From an uncultured Opitutales bacterium (GTDB lineage: Bacteria > Verrucomicrobiota > Verrucomicrobiia > Opitutales > Intestinicryptomonadaceae), in the NCBI GenBank assembly GCA_944389885.1, contig CALXNZ010000020.1, positions 1 to 45,876 on the forward strand: a stretch of DNA of 45,876 bases, read 5' to 3'. The notes below the pieces were generated by a model. That model was not told the DNA's origin. It saw only the letters and a program-made list of their open reading frames with translations, and did not search any database. Below, in pieces: positions 34,522 through 44,093 of this stretch (the stretch's first letter is position 1; each line of letters begins with the position of its first letter). The position numbers and the translations under genes were made by a program.

Positions 34522-34591
34522 TATTTTATATCTGCCGCAGCCTGATGCCGTTGCTCACGGCGTTAAACTAAAGCTGCTGTTTGCCGGCGAA

Positions 34592-35257
34592 TTAGGATTT
34601 TGTTTTTTCTAAGGAGGATTTCTTGCCTGCCTGCATGGCAAGATAGTTTTTGTAAAGCAACAATCCCTTTGCCTGGCTCTTTTCCGGATGAAATTGTGTC
34701 GCCACGAGATTGCCTCTGGCTATCGCGCTTGTGAAACGCGTTCCTCCGTATTCGGTTTGCCCGAAAATCAGGTTTCTGTCTTTTGTGTCGAGATAATAGC
34801 TGTGGACGAAGTAAAACTGGTCCGATGGGTTTATGCCTTCAAGCATGTAATCGGCATGCCCGCGTGTAAAATCTACATTGTCCCAACCCATATGCGGGAC
34901 TTTAAATTCTCTTGGCGGGGTCAGTTTGCGCACTCTTCCCTTGAATATGCCAAGACAGTCGCAATTTCCCTCCTCTGAGCTCTCAAATAGAGCCTGCATT
35001 CCAAGGCATATCCCGAAGAATGGTTTGTCCGATCCTATCCAAAAGCGCAGGAGTTCGTCGAATCCCGTGCGCTTGAGCAATTTCATTGTATCCACTATTG
35101 CGCCCTGGCCGGGAAACACGAGAATATCGTTCGTATCGAGCTGTTCGGGCGCGGATATTATGCGGGCGTCTCCTCCCACATATTGCCAAGCCCTGAACAC
35201 GCTCATTAAATTTCCCATGCCGTAGTCTATTACGGCCACCTTTAATGTATCCGGCAT
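34592..35257 (-). CDS. hisH: Imidazole glycerol phosphate synthase glutamine amidotransferase HisH
   Basis: A 221-residue class I glutamine amidotransferase domain protein. It delivers ammonia to HisF for ring closure in histidine synthesis. The catalytic Cys is C84 in GICLGMQ, and the His/Glu pair is in [18 protein letters not shown] at the N-terminus and VPHMGWDNV are HisH signatures. The ATG at 35257 lies one base past the hisB stop; frames extending upstream overlap hisB. Last gene of the large minus-strand cluster. hisF and hisA, which often follow, are absent; the convergent phosphoesterase gene comes instead. Confidence 0.96.
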   Translation of the reverse strand: MPDTLKVAVIDYGMGNLMSVFRAWQYVGGDARIISAPEQLDTNDILVFPGQGAIVDTMKLLKRTGFDELLRFWIGSDKPFFGICLGMQALFESSEEGNCDCLGIFKGRVRKLTPPREFKVPHMGWDNVDFTRGHADYMLEGINPSDQFYFVHSYYLDTKDRNLIFGQTEYGGTRFTSAIARGNLVATQFHPEKSQAKGLLLYKNYLAMQAGKKSSLEKTKS

Positions 35258-35258
35258 T

Positions 35259-35849
35259 TTAAATTTTTCCCTTTGTTGTGGGGAGAGCGTTTCCGCGGCG
35301 CGGATCTTTTGATGTCGCCATATCCAAAGCCTTTGCAAAGCATTTAAATGCGGCCTCGGCTATGTGGTGGGGTTCGTCTCCGTATTCGAGCTTTACGTGC
35401 AGATTCGCTCCGGCCTCATTGGCGAATGCCTGAAAAAATTCCCTGCATAGAGATATGTTAAAGTCTCTCACTCTCCCGTCGGAATGTCCGAGATCGCATA
35501 CGAGAATAGGCCTGTCGCACAAATCTATTGCGGTGCGTACGAGCGTTTCGTCCATAGGCAGAATAAAAAATCCGTAGCGGTTCATTCCGGCTTTGTCTCC
35601 AACGGCTTTCTTTACGGCGCGGCCAAGCACTATGCCAACGTCTTCCACCGTATGGTGATAGTCTATATCTATGTCGCCGACAGCCTTTATTTCAAGGTCG
35701 AAAAGCCCGTGCCTGGCGAACAGCTCAAGCATGTGGTTGAAAAATGGGATTCCCGTATCCACATTGTACTTTCCGGAACCGTCTATATTGAGGCTTAAGC
35801 TTATCTTTGTTTCAGTAGTATCCCTTTGTATTTCGGCGCATCTGTTCAT
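35259..35849 (-). CDS. hisB: Imidazoleglycerol-phosphate dehydratase HisB
   Basis: A 196-residue monofunctional dehydratase of the usual length, without a phosphatase domain. Manganese-binding motifs are [15 protein letters not shown] and [15 protein letters not shown] in the first half, and [13 protein letters not shown] and [18 protein letters not shown] in the second. The ATG at 35849 overlaps the hisC stop as ATGA; the longer upstream frame is inside hisC. It makes imidazole acetol phosphate, which the preceding gene product HisC then transaminates. Confidence 0.97.
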   Translation of the reverse strand: MNRCAEIQRDTTETKISLSLNIDGSGKYNVDTGIPFFNHMLELFARHGLFDLEIKAVGDIDIDYHHTVEDVGIVLGRAVKKAVGDKAGMNRYGFFILPMDETLVRTAIDLCDRPILVCDLGHSDGRVRDFNISLCREFFQAFANEAGANLHVKLEYGDEPHHIAEAAFKCFAKALDMATSKDPRRGNALPTTKGKI

Positions 35850-36943
35850 AGTGAGATCCAATCCTTTACGGCATTTTGCAATAAAATCATTTGCTCCGGC
35901 GTGCCCACACTTATCCTTACGGAATCGCAAACTGCGGGACAATTCGGGAAATAGCGAACAAGAATTTTTATGGATTTCAAATATTTAAAAAACTCGTCGG
36001 CTACGTCCCGCCCCGATTTGCCGTTCTTGTTTTTTGGTGTGACAAGAATAAAATTTGACGAACTCTTAAAATATTTCCAACCTACGGATTCAAAGAATAA
36101 CTCGGTTTTATCGCGCGTATCCTTTATTATGCCGCATAGGTTGCCATAATACTCGTTGTCGGAGAACGCCGCCATTCCTGCCGCCTGGGCGAGGCGGTCG
36201 AGATTATAGCTGTCCCGCACGCGGTCGAGTATGTTTATTATGTCGGGATTCGCGAGGCCCCAGCCTATTCTCATTCCGGCGAGGCCCCAACCTTTTGAAG
36301 TCGTCCCCGCAACTATGAGATTTGGATATTTATCCACCAATTCCGACGCGCTGAATTCCGCGAAAGGCGCGTACGCCTCGTCCACCAGCACGAGTCCTCC
36401 GAATTCGTTTAGAATCCTCTCAACATCGGATTTTGAAAACCCTACGCCAGTCGGGGCGTTAGGATTTGTGAAGAAAAATATGTTTGCGCGGCTTGAGGAT
36501 ATTTTTTCAAAGGGAATATCCATCGAATCCCCGAATGGCAGCTCTATAAATTCGGAGTTCTGTATTTTTGCCAGAACGGGGTAAAGCGAATAGCTCGGGT
36601 CGAGCGACAATATCGGCTTATCCGGATCGGAAAACGCGCGCACTGCCAGATTCAAAATGTCGTCGGAGCCGTTGCCTGCTATTACGTTTTCGGCGGATAG
36701 TCCGAAAAATTTTCCTATTTTGGAACGCAGATTTTTGCTTATGGGGTCCGGGTAGAGGCGCAATTTTGCTCCGTCTCCTCCAAGTTCGTCCAATATGGCT
36801 TCGCGAACTTTTGGGCTTGGCGGATATGGGAATTCATTGGTGTTAAGCTTTACCCAATTTCCGTCGGAGGGCTGTTCGCCGGGAGTATATCCCTCAATTT
36901 GCGCCACGGCATTCGCCGTATGCAACTTTAAAAAATCATTCAT
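35846..36943 (-). CDS. hisC: Histidinol-phosphate aminotransferase HisC
   Basis: A 365-residue fold-type I PLP enzyme. Marks: [57 protein letters not shown], the Schiff-base Lys217 in [15 protein letters not shown], and SSSNFILV and [10 protein letters not shown] near the C-terminus. The ATG at 36943 is one base beyond the stop of the G3E-like gene. HisC enzymes can also use aromatic substrates, which would fit its place after aroC. Confidence 0.95.
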   Translation of the reverse strand: MNDFLKLHTANAVAQIEGYTPGEQPSDGNWVKLNTNEFPYPPSPKVREAILDELGGDGAKLRLYPDPISKNLRSKIGKFFGLSAENVIAGNGSDDILNLAVRAFSDPDKPILSLDPSYSLYPVLAKIQNSEFIELPFGDSMDIPFEKISSSRANIFFFTNPNAPTGVGFSKSDVERILNEFGGLVLVDEAYAPFAEFSASELVDKYPNLIVAGTTSKGWGLAGMRIGWGLANPDIINILDRVRDSYNLDRLAQAAGMAAFSDNEYYGNLCGIIKDTRDKTELFFESVGWKYFKSSSNFILVTPKNKNGKSGRDVADEFFKYLKSIKILVRYFPNCPAVCDSVRISVGTPEQMILLQNAVKDWISL

Positions 36944-36944
36944 T

Positions 36945-37727
36945 TCATTCCGTTTTTTGGGCGTTGCGCGCCAATGCCGCAAATTCGCGCACATCTGGAA
37001 TCGGGCGCACCCGAGCCCCGTTTGATTGCCTTTCCAAATAGGGGTCCGGTTTGCGCTCGAGATCAAAGGGTTCTTCGGGCAGGTTGTTCTCGTCGATATC
37101 GAGGTCGTCTATAGGGTCGAATTCGTCGAATATTACTGATATTCTTCTGGCCTCCTCTATCATCAATTCTATGGGTTTGTCCACCTTGAGATCCGAGTCC
37201 ACATAAAAGTAGTGGTGCGGTTTGCACTGCTTCTCATATCTGGCTTTTATATCGGCTACTTGGCGGTTGCTAAGGCCATCGCGCCTGCTCAGCAAAAGGG
37301 CGTCGGAGAAATGCGATAGGGCGTCGGCGAAAGTCTGGCACTGTTCCGGAAAACGCGCAAGCATGCCGCAGTCCAACACTCCCCATATGGCCGCGAGGCG
37401 TATTTTTTTGCCGTCTATGAGATCTTTAGCCTCCTCTATGGCGTCCGCAAGATTTCTCGTGGAATCGACGAGAAAAAATACATGCGATATTTGCGATTCG
37501 TCGAGCGACTGCAATTTCTCGAAAGCGTCTTTAGCGTCTTTATAGCGTACAAATCCGCCGTGTTGGGAGGACGCTATCCGTTTGTCAGACTCCGACGGCT
37601 TCTCGCTTTCGGATACAAAAACCGTGCAGAAATCGTCGTCGTTCAGGGCGCGATTTATTGTATCGAGGCATACTCCGCGCCTTCCTGCGGACGAACTTCC
37701 GAGTACGAGATAGAGGGGTAGGCTCAT
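36945..37727 (-). CDS. G3E/CobW-like P-loop protein with degenerate nucleotide motifs
   Basis: A 260-residue protein that appears related to the CobW/G3E GTPase family but has lost the key residues. The N-terminal strand and loop LYLVLGSSSAGRRG (5-18) stand where GxxxxGK[ST] belongs; Lys and Ser/Thr are replaced by Arg16 and Arg17. The HVFFLVDSTRNLADAIEEA and AALWGVLD-like strands follow, then FSDALLLSRRDGLSNRQVADIKARY, which matches the NKxD segment of CobW but reads SRRD. The C-terminal ~70 residues are acidic (FDPIDDLDIDENNLPEEP). No Cys metal motif of CobW type is present. It is one base from both aroC and hisC. AAAGGA precedes the ATG. The function is not known. Confidence 0.6.
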   Translation of the reverse strand: MSLPLYLVLGSSSAGRRGVCLDTINRALNDDDFCTVFVSESEKPSESDKRIASSQHGGFVRYKDAKDAFEKLQSLDESQISHVFFLVDSTRNLADAIEEAKDLIDGKKIRLAAIWGVLDCGMLARFPEQCQTFADALSHFSDALLLSRRDGLSNRQVADIKARYEKQCKPHHYFYVDSDLKVDKPIELMIEEARRISVIFDEFDPIDDLDIDENNLPEEPFDLERKPDPYLERQSNGARVRPIPDVREFAALARNAQKTE

Positions 37728-37728
37728 T

Positions 37729-38811
37729 TTATATTTCCTTTCCTTTGGCAGAGAGGTTTCTAAGCGTCATATCGGCGCATACTATCGCGGCCATAGCCTC
37801 GACTACGGGTACGGCGCGCGGAAGCACGCATGGGTCGTGCCGGCCCTTGCCCGAAAATGAAACGCTTTCTTTTGTTATAGTAAGGGTATGTTGTTCCTTT
37901 GAAATTGTGGGCGTGGGTTTAAACGCAACCCTGAAGTCAACGGTAGCCCCGCTTGTTATTCCGCCAAGTACGCCTCCGGCGTGGTTTTTTACGAAACATA
38001 CGCCGCCATTCTCGTCGAGGCAGAAAGGGTCGTTGTGCTGCGAGCCTGTCATGCAGGTTCCGGCAAATCCGCTCCCTATTTCAAATCCCTTTGTCGCCGG
38101 TATGGAGAGCATCGCTTTTGCAAGCTCCGCCTCGAAACGGTCGAATACTGGTTCTCCAAGCCCCGCGGGCAACCCTTCTATGCGGCAGTGGATAACTCCT
38201 CCCAGACTGTCGCCTTCGCTGCGCGCCTTTTTGATAAATTCTTCCATTCTGCGCGCTGTTGGAATGTCGGGGCAGCGCACAGGGGTTGCATCAACTTCTT
38301 CGAGTGTGGGCGTCTGTCTCACCGTGGGCATCGATATTGCGTGCACGCTTTCAACCCACGCCCTTATGTTTAAATTCCCCGTCAATTTTTTTGCGACAGC
38401 GCCCGCGGCAACCCTTGCGGCGGTCTCGCGCGCGGAGCTTCTTCCGCCTCCGCGCGGATCGCGTATGCCGTATTTAGAATCGTATGCAAAATCCGCATGC
38501 GACGGGCGCCAAAGCTTTGCGATTTCATCGTAATCTCCGGATCTTGCGTCGGCGTTTGGAATGAAAATGCAAATCGGAGTCCCGAGCGTCTTGCCGCGAT
38601 ACACTCCTGAAAGTATTTTGCAGGTGTCGCTTTCGGCCCGCTGCGTAGTGATTGCGTTTTGTCCAGGTTTGCGCCTGTCGAGATCTTTTTGTATATCCGC
38701 CTCGCAGAGAGGCAAGAGGGAAGGGCATCCGTCTATGACACAGCCTATGCCCACTCCGTGGCTTTCGCCAAAAGTGACAACCCTAAACAAATGGCCGAAT
38801 TGATTTCCCAT
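37729..38811 (-). CDS. aroC: Chorismate synthase AroC
   Basis: A 360-residue FMN-dependent enzyme that makes chorismate from EPSP. Characteristic segments: GNQFGHLFRVVTFGESHGVG, the RRKPGQNAITTQRAESD stretch, SHADFAYDSKYGIRDPRGGGRSSARETAARVAAG, CMTGSQHNDPF, NHAGGVLGGITSGATVDFRVAFKPTPTI and the C-terminal GRHDPCVLPRAVPVVEAMAA. Full length and intact. It begins 73 bases after the ftsH stop, where an AT-rich stretch could hold a promoter, and its stop is one base from the next gene. Confidence 0.97.
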   Translation of the reverse strand: MGNQFGHLFRVVTFGESHGVGIGCVIDGCPSLLPLCEADIQKDLDRRKPGQNAITTQRAESDTCKILSGVYRGKTLGTPICIFIPNADARSGDYDEIAKLWRPSHADFAYDSKYGIRDPRGGGRSSARETAARVAAGAVAKKLTGNLNIRAWVESVHAISMPTVRQTPTLEEVDATPVRCPDIPTARRMEEFIKKARSEGDSLGGVIHCRIEGLPAGLGEPVFDRFEAELAKAMLSIPATKGFEIGSGFAGTCMTGSQHNDPFCLDENGGVCFVKNHAGGVLGGITSGATVDFRVAFKPTPTISKEQHTLTITKESVSFSGKGRHDPCVLPRAVPVVEAMAAIVCADMTLRNLSAKGKEI

Positions 38812-38884
38812 TGGATTTTATATCACATAAAACTTGCGCGTGTTTCAATTAAATTTTCTGCCTTAGAATCAAAATGGCATTTTG

Positions 38885-40906
38885 TCACATTTGGTTCTCG
38901 AAGGCCGGCTCGGCTCCGTGCGGAGCTATTGGCTTATCCGGTTCTTTCGATGCCTCTTGCGCTTCTTTGCCTTCTCCGACGGACGATTGCTTTTCCTGGG
39001 CTTTTTGCGGCGGAGTTGGGGAAAATTCGCCTTTTAGTATGGCGTAAACGTCGGCGCCTTCTATAGTTTCCCTAATGAGGAGCTCCGAGGCTATTGTGTC
39101 GAGCTTTTGGCGCGATTCGGAAATTATTTTCCGAGCACGCTCCAGTTGCCTGTCCATGATATCGCGTATTTCGGCGTCTATCATTTGGGCGGTTTTCTCG
39201 CTGAAACTCTGTGAGCGCGTTATGTCCCTTCCCAAGAATATATGGTCTTGATTCTCCCCAAAAGACACAGGGCCAAGTTTGCTCATGCCCCAATCGCACA
39301 CCATTTTGCGGGCGATTTTTGTGGCCATCTTTATGTCGGCGGCGGCTCCATTGGTTATGTCCCCAAAAACTATCTCCTCGGCCACGCGCCCTCCCAAGCT
39401 CGTGCATATCTGGTTTTCCAGGTGGACTTTTGATTCGGTGCGTATGTCCTTTGACGGGACGAACATTGTCGAACCCAGACTTTGTCCGCGCGGTATGATG
39501 GTCACTTTGTGGACGGGAAGCGTACCGTCGTCTATGGCGGCTTGTATAAGGGCGTGCCCGGCCTCGTGGTAGGCTGTCAGCCGTCTCTCGGATTCGTCCA
39601 TAATCTTGCGGCGTTCGCGCCCAAAGAACACTTTGTCTCTTGCCTCGTCTATGTCGGCGGTGCTGACTTCCTGAGCGTTGCGCCGCGCCGCGCATATGGC
39701 CCCCTCGTTGAGAAGATTTGCCAAATCGGCCCCGGAACAGCCGGGGGTAATCCTTGCGATTAGCGACAAATCAACATCCTTTGCAAGTTTCATCTTTGCC
39801 GCGTGTACTTTTAGGATTTCTTCGCGCCCTTTAATGTCTGGAAGATCTATGACCACTTGGCGGTCAAAGCGTCCGGGGCGCAGGAGCGCGTTGTCGAGAA
39901 CATCAACCCTGTTTGTGGCGGCTATTATAATTACGCCAGTGTGGGCGTCGAATCCGTCCATTTCTACCAACAGAGAATTGAGTGTTTGCTCGCGTTCGTC
40001 GTTGCCGCCCCCGAGGCCCGAGCCCCTTTGGCGTCCCACGGCGTCTATCTCGTCTATAAATACAATGCACGGGGCTGTCTTACGAGCCTGTTCAAACATG
40101 TCGCGCACTCTTGCCGCCCCGACCCCTACAAACATTTCCACGAAATCGGAGCCGCTTATGGAATAGAATGGGACATCGGCTTCGCCGGCTACGGCGCGGG
40201 CCAAAAGCGTTTTGCCTGTTCCGGGCGGCCCCACCATCAATATGCCTTTCGGAATCTTTGCGCCTATTGCGTTAAAGCGCTGGGGATTCTTCAGAAATTC
40301 CACAACTTCCGACACTTCTTCTTTGGATTCGTCACAGCCGGCGACGTCCTCGAAGGTCACCCTGTCTTTATCGGGCGTTAGCAGGCGGGCTCGATTCTTG
40401 CCGAAGCTCATTGCGCCTTTTCCTGCGGAGCGCATTTGGCGCATAAACAGGAAGAAAAATACGCCAACTATTATGAGGACGGGAAGTACGCTTGTGAGTA
40501 TATTGCCCCAAAACGAACCAGACGGAATTTCCTTGAGTGTCCACGGCGCGGAGGGATCGCTCAATTTCTTGTACATATCGTCGGTAATTCTTCCCTTAAA
40601 GGAAAAATCGAGGGCTCTTGGGGCGTCTTTAGGGGCGTTTTCCTTGCCGAATACGGGATTCTTGATTTTTCCGTTTACAATGTACCAATCCTTGCCCGCT
40701 ACAGAATCCTCCTGCATTGAAATCTCGACCAGTTCGTCGTTTGCGGCTGCGTTCATTAGTTTGCGCGAATCAAACTGTTGAGTCGGAAATTGTTGGTTTC
40801 TCGGCAGCATTACCAGAGCTGTTATAGCCAATAAAATGAGAAGCCATACGGCGTACGGCCTATTTGGGAGCTTGCCTAAATTTTTGATTTTATCTTTATT
40901 GTCCAT
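38885..40906 (-). CDS. ftsH: ATP-dependent zinc metalloprotease FtsH
   Basis: A 673-residue membrane-bound AAA+ protease. Two transmembrane helices (~18-35 and ~139-155) enclose a periplasmic domain. The AAA domain has Walker A GPPGTGKT (226-233), DEID (285-288) and the second region of homology [20 protein letters not shown]. The zinc protease site is HEAGH (447-451). The C-terminal ~45 residues are acidic and Gln/Pro-rich. It degrades unneeded membrane and cytosolic proteins. It follows tilS by eight bases, the common tilS-ftsH order. Confidence 0.98.
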   Translation of the reverse strand: MDNKDKIKNLGKLPNRPYAVWLLILLAITALVMLPRNQQFPTQQFDSRKLMNAAANDELVEISMQEDSVAGKDWYIVNGKIKNPVFGKENAPKDAPRALDFSFKGRITDDMYKKLSDPSAPWTLKEIPSGSFWGNILTSVLPVLIIVGVFFFLFMRQMRSAGKGAMSFGKNRARLLTPDKDRVTFEDVAGCDESKEEVSEVVEFLKNPQRFNAIGAKIPKGILMVGPPGTGKTLLARAVAGEADVPFYSISGSDFVEMFVGVGAARVRDMFEQARKTAPCIVFIDEIDAVGRQRGSGLGGGNDEREQTLNSLLVEMDGFDAHTGVIIIAATNRVDVLDNALLRPGRFDRQVVIDLPDIKGREEILKVHAAKMKLAKDVDLSLIARITPGCSGADLANLLNEGAICAARRNAQEVSTADIDEARDKVFFGRERRKIMDESERRLTAYHEAGHALIQAAIDDGTLPVHKVTIIPRGQSLGSTMFVPSKDIRTESKVHLENQICTSLGGRVAEEIVFGDITNGAAADIKMATKIARKMVCDWGMSKLGPVSFGENQDHIFLGRDITRSQSFSEKTAQMIDAEIRDIMDRQLERARKIISESRQKLDTIASELLIRETIEGADVYAILKGEFSPTPPQKAQEKQSSVGEGKEAQEASKEPDKPIAPHGAEPAFENQM

Positions 40907-40914
40907 GAAAAGTA

Positions 40915-42378
40915 TTAGAATAAATCCTTTTTATCCACAAAGGTCAACTCTATTGCCATGCCCGATTTTAACAGCGAATACTTCGCCGACGGAGGCAATG
41001 ACGGCGACCATAGAATTTCACCTGCATAATTACAGACAAGCGGATTGGATTTTCGTTTCAATATGGGCAGCTTTTTTGATGAAAACAAGTCTTTTACAAA
41101 ACGGGAACTCGATGCCCCTAAAGGAATATACGAATCGCCGGCTATCCGCGTTCTGGCGTAAAAGGCGGTATTTTTAGATTTTCCGCTTGCCGCTGAAACT
41201 GAAATATAGGCCCTCGAAGAATCGTCATTTTCGCCCTTTGAGAGACGGGCAAAATCTTCTTCCGACAAGTCAACTTCCCTTAGCCGCAGCAGGCTTCCGG
41301 TGGGCAGTATGTTATCTCCCATGACAAGCGGAACGGAATAGGCTTTTGAAAGTGAATCAAGGCTCCTTTTTTCTGCGATTTCGAGCGAGCGGTCCGATGG
41401 ATTGTAGGATATTGCGTATTCTCCGGCGTCAAGGTAATGGGGTTTTTCGCTACTCTCCATTATGGATTCAATAAAAGAGTCTGTGGCGCCGGATCTCGCG
41501 CTTTTGGAGAGTCCGTGCAAGGATATGAAAAGTTGTGCCGCCCTGCGCAGAAGGGCTGCGTTCTCGGAAATCAATTTTCCTATTTTTAATATGCGGGGAA
41601 AGCCTGAGAAACCGCTCTGAGAATAAGAGCCGGGATTTAATCTAAGGAGTTCTTCTCCCAGAACTTTCCCTATGAAATCCGCGTCTTCCTGCAAGAGGCG
41701 CCTGCTCCTTGTAGCTCCGTGTTGAAATGAAACTTTTAGGGCTTTTTCCATAACTGGAATTGCCATGTTGCGCACTCTATTTCTCAAAAATTCGCATTCT
41801 TCGTTTGATTCGTCCTCTCTCCATTTCAAATCCGCGCTTGATAGGATTTTCTTTATTTCCGATTTTCGGAGATTTAATAGGGGTCTTATAAATACTATTC
41901 CGTTCCTCCTCGATACAGGCCGCGGAGCGCACATGCCGTCGGTTCCAGAGCCTCTTGAAAGGCGCATAATGGCGGTCTCGGCGACGTCGTCGGCGTTGTG
42001 CCCCTGGGTTATTGCGCGAATCCCCTCGCTTTTCGCCGCTTCCTCGAAGAACTTGATGCGGGCCGAGCGCAAAGACGATTCGGATATTTTTGCGATGCGT
42101 TCTTTAGGCTTGCCGGATATGAATTTTACGTCGAGTTTTTCGCAGGATTTTCTAACAAAGTTTTCGTCGATTTCGGCGTTGGGGCGCACTTTGTGGTTAA
42201 AGTGCATCACCGTAAAACAGTCTTTTTTGTCGGGAAAGCGCTGCAGCAATGAGTGAAGCAAGAGCATAGAGTCCGCCCCGCCGGAGCAGGCTATGCCTAT
42301 TTTTTCGCCGCTTCTCAAAATTTTTTCAAGGAGTTCCGCAGCTTCCTTGTCAAAAGTGATTTCTTTTATAGTCCCCAT
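40915..42378 (-). CDS. tilS: tRNA(Ile)-lysidine synthase TilS
   Basis: A 487-residue enzyme that converts C34 of the CAU-anticodon tRNA-Ile to lysidine. The N-terminal PP-loop ATPase has SGGADS (32-37), HFNHKVRPNAEIDENFV and GHNADDVAETAIMRLSRGSG, and RPLLNLRKSEI. Its C-terminal region (~360-487) resembles the long TilS class with additional domains. Length is typical for that class. It overlaps comEC by 13 bases, and ftsH starts eight bases later, a conserved pair. Confidence 0.95.
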   Translation of the reverse strand: MGTIKEITFDKEAAELLEKILRSGEKIGIACSGGADSMLLLHSLLQRFPDKKDCFTVMHFNHKVRPNAEIDENFVRKSCEKLDVKFISGKPKERIAKISESSLRSARIKFFEEAAKSEGIRAITQGHNADDVAETAIMRLSRGSGTDGMCAPRPVSRRNGIVFIRPLLNLRKSEIKKILSSADLKWREDESNEECEFLRNRVRNMAIPVMEKALKVSFQHGATRSRRLLQEDADFIGKVLGEELLRLNPGSYSQSGFSGFPRILKIGKLISENAALLRRAAQLFISLHGLSKSARSGATDSFIESIMESSEKPHYLDAGEYAISYNPSDRSLEIAEKRSLDSLSKAYSVPLVMGDNILPTGSLLRLREVDLSEEDFARLSKGENDDSSRAYISVSAASGKSKNTAFYARTRIAGDSYIPLGASSSRFVKDLFSSKKLPILKRKSNPLVCNYAGEILWSPSLPPSAKYSLLKSGMAIELTFVDKKDLF

Positions 42379-44093
42379 GTGGTTGCTCCTATAAACATTA
42401 TCGCCGCCGCCAAAGGCGGAATCGCAAATCTTAACGGCGTTGAAATTCGCAGGGCCGAAAGCGCCAAAAATATTATTGTGATAAAGGCCGCTGCAAAACC
42501 GCTCTTTATTTCAGCGGGAATAGTGAGATAGAAATTTTCATCCAACCAACCTGCCGATTCCGTCATTGCGGCCACGTCAAACCAGGCTGCGGAGTTTATC
42601 CACTCCCCGATAAATTCCGGCAATAGCGAGGATAAAATGCCCAGCCCTACCGCAAATGAAGCGCATAGCACATATAGCGGAGATATTATGATTGATATTG
42701 GCGATATATTCCCAAAATAGTGTGCGGTAAGCGGGGCGGCCGCAAAAAACGCCGCCGCCGAAATCGCAGTTCCCCCCGCTGTGAAGTTGAATGCCCGGTC
42801 GAATGTTGATGAAAAAATTCGCCGCGCATAGGATTTCTTTTCATTGCCTATTCTCTTTGTAAACTTCTTGCTTTTTAGCCAGTCGAAAAATTCCCCGCCT
42901 TCTACGACTATGGCGGCGACAATGAAATACGACAGCGTAAATCCCGCGTCGAATATGCAGTCGGGCTGGAATAATAGAGCTGCGGCAGCCGTGAGCAATA
43001 GGGCCAAGAAAGCTCCCGAACCCCGGCCTATCATGAGTCCGGCCCATACCGCCGCCACCATTCCAAAAGCCCGCATGGCCGACGGCCTGCCGCCGCATAT
43101 TTCCGCATATAGAAAAATAAGCGGTATAGCCATGATTCCCTGGAGGCGCCAATCAAGCCTAAGAAAAGAGAGAAACGCAAACGTCATAGCCGCCACAAAT
43201 CCAACATGGAGTCCGCTCACGGCGAATATGTGCATTGTCCCGGTGTTGGCAAATGCGGCGCGCATTTCTTTTGTCAGCGAGCTTTTATCGCCGAGCACCA
43301 TTGCCGGATAGGCTGCGGCGGCATTCGTGTTGTATTGAAAATCAAACGCGAATTTGCCGAGGGAGTTTTTTATGCCGTCGCGCAGGCTTGCATAAAGAGT
43401 ATAGGGGAAAACGGCGGGTTTTAGTATGCGCACATTTTCGGGGTAGGCGTCTATTTTATAAGGTATTTGGCGCGATGCGATATATTCGTTAAAGCGTTTG
43501 TCGGCAAGTTCGGATTCCTGGTCTGTAAAAGTTCTACCTCGAGACGGGAGCCATGAGTCCTCTACTGGGTGCAATATTCCCTTAAATTTCAGAATTGCCG
43601 AACGCTCGAATTTTGGGGCGGCAATTATGCCCTTTTTATCCGGGCTTATGCAGTACCAGATTCGCACTCCGCAGAGTTTCTCATGTCCGCGTGGTGGAGC
43701 ATCTATTGTGGCGCAACCGTAAATTGAGCCTTTATGAGATGCAGACACTTCGTCGATTTTCGCGGTGAATTCGGCTTCAAATGGCGCCCCGTGCGGGAAG
43801 GGGTCGGCGGGAATCCTAAAGTAAAAGTACGCCATTGAAATCATTGTAAATCCGGCGTATCCGAGAACTATAAAGAACGGTTTCCGATTTCCCGGAATCG
43901 CAAAATAAAGTGAGAGCGCAAGTACAGTTAACAAAGTCCCCAAGAATGCGAGTTCTATTTGGCAAGTTCTAAGATTGAAGCGTTCCGCAAGCGCATATCC
44001 CAATGCCATACACGCAATGTAAGGCAACAGTGGGGCTCCGAGAAAATTTATGCGGCTTGTCGGAGCGTTCGGATTGCTTTCGAGAGGTAGCAT
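42366..44093 (-). CDS. comEC: ComEC/Rec2-family competence membrane protein (without the nuclease-like domain)
   Basis: A 575-residue multi-pass membrane protein of the ComEC/Rec2 family, which forms the DNA uptake channel. It has the N-terminal DUF4131-like part with a SGRIY-type soluble domain (~80-200) and the competence domain with MHIFAVSGLHVGFVAAMTFAFL, CGGRPSAMRAFGMVAA and FDAGFTLSYFIVAAIV. About ten hydrophobic segments are visible. The C-terminal metallo-beta-lactamase-like domain found in larger ComEC proteins is missing. The ATG at 44093 shares a base with the lipoprotein stop (TGATG); a TTG one codon earlier is also open. It may be needed for natural transformation together with pilD, but that is inference. 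Confidence 0.9.
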   Translation of the reverse strand: MLPLESNPNAPTSRINFLGAPLLPYIACMALGYALAERFNLRTCQIELAFLGTLLTVLALSLYFAIPGNRKPFFIVLGYAGFTMISMAYFYFRIPADPFPHGAPFEAEFTAKIDEVSASHKGSIYGCATIDAPPRGHEKLCGVRIWYCISPDKKGIIAAPKFERSAILKFKGILHPVEDSWLPSRGRTFTDQESELADKRFNEYIASRQIPYKIDAYPENVRILKPAVFPYTLYASLRDGIKNSLGKFAFDFQYNTNAAAAYPAMVLGDKSSLTKEMRAAFANTGTMHIFAVSGLHVGFVAAMTFAFLSFLRLDWRLQGIMAIPLIFLYAEICGGRPSAMRAFGMVAAVWAGLMIGRGSGAFLALLLTAAAALLFQPDCIFDAGFTLSYFIVAAIVVEGGEFFDWLKSKKFTKRIGNEKKSYARRIFSSTFDRAFNFTAGGTAISAAAFFAAAPLTAHYFGNISPISIIISPLYVLCASFAVGLGILSSLLPEFIGEWINSAAWFDVAAMTESAGWLDENFYLTIPAEIKSGFAAAFITIIFLALSALRISTPLRFAIPPLAAAIMFIGATTWGL

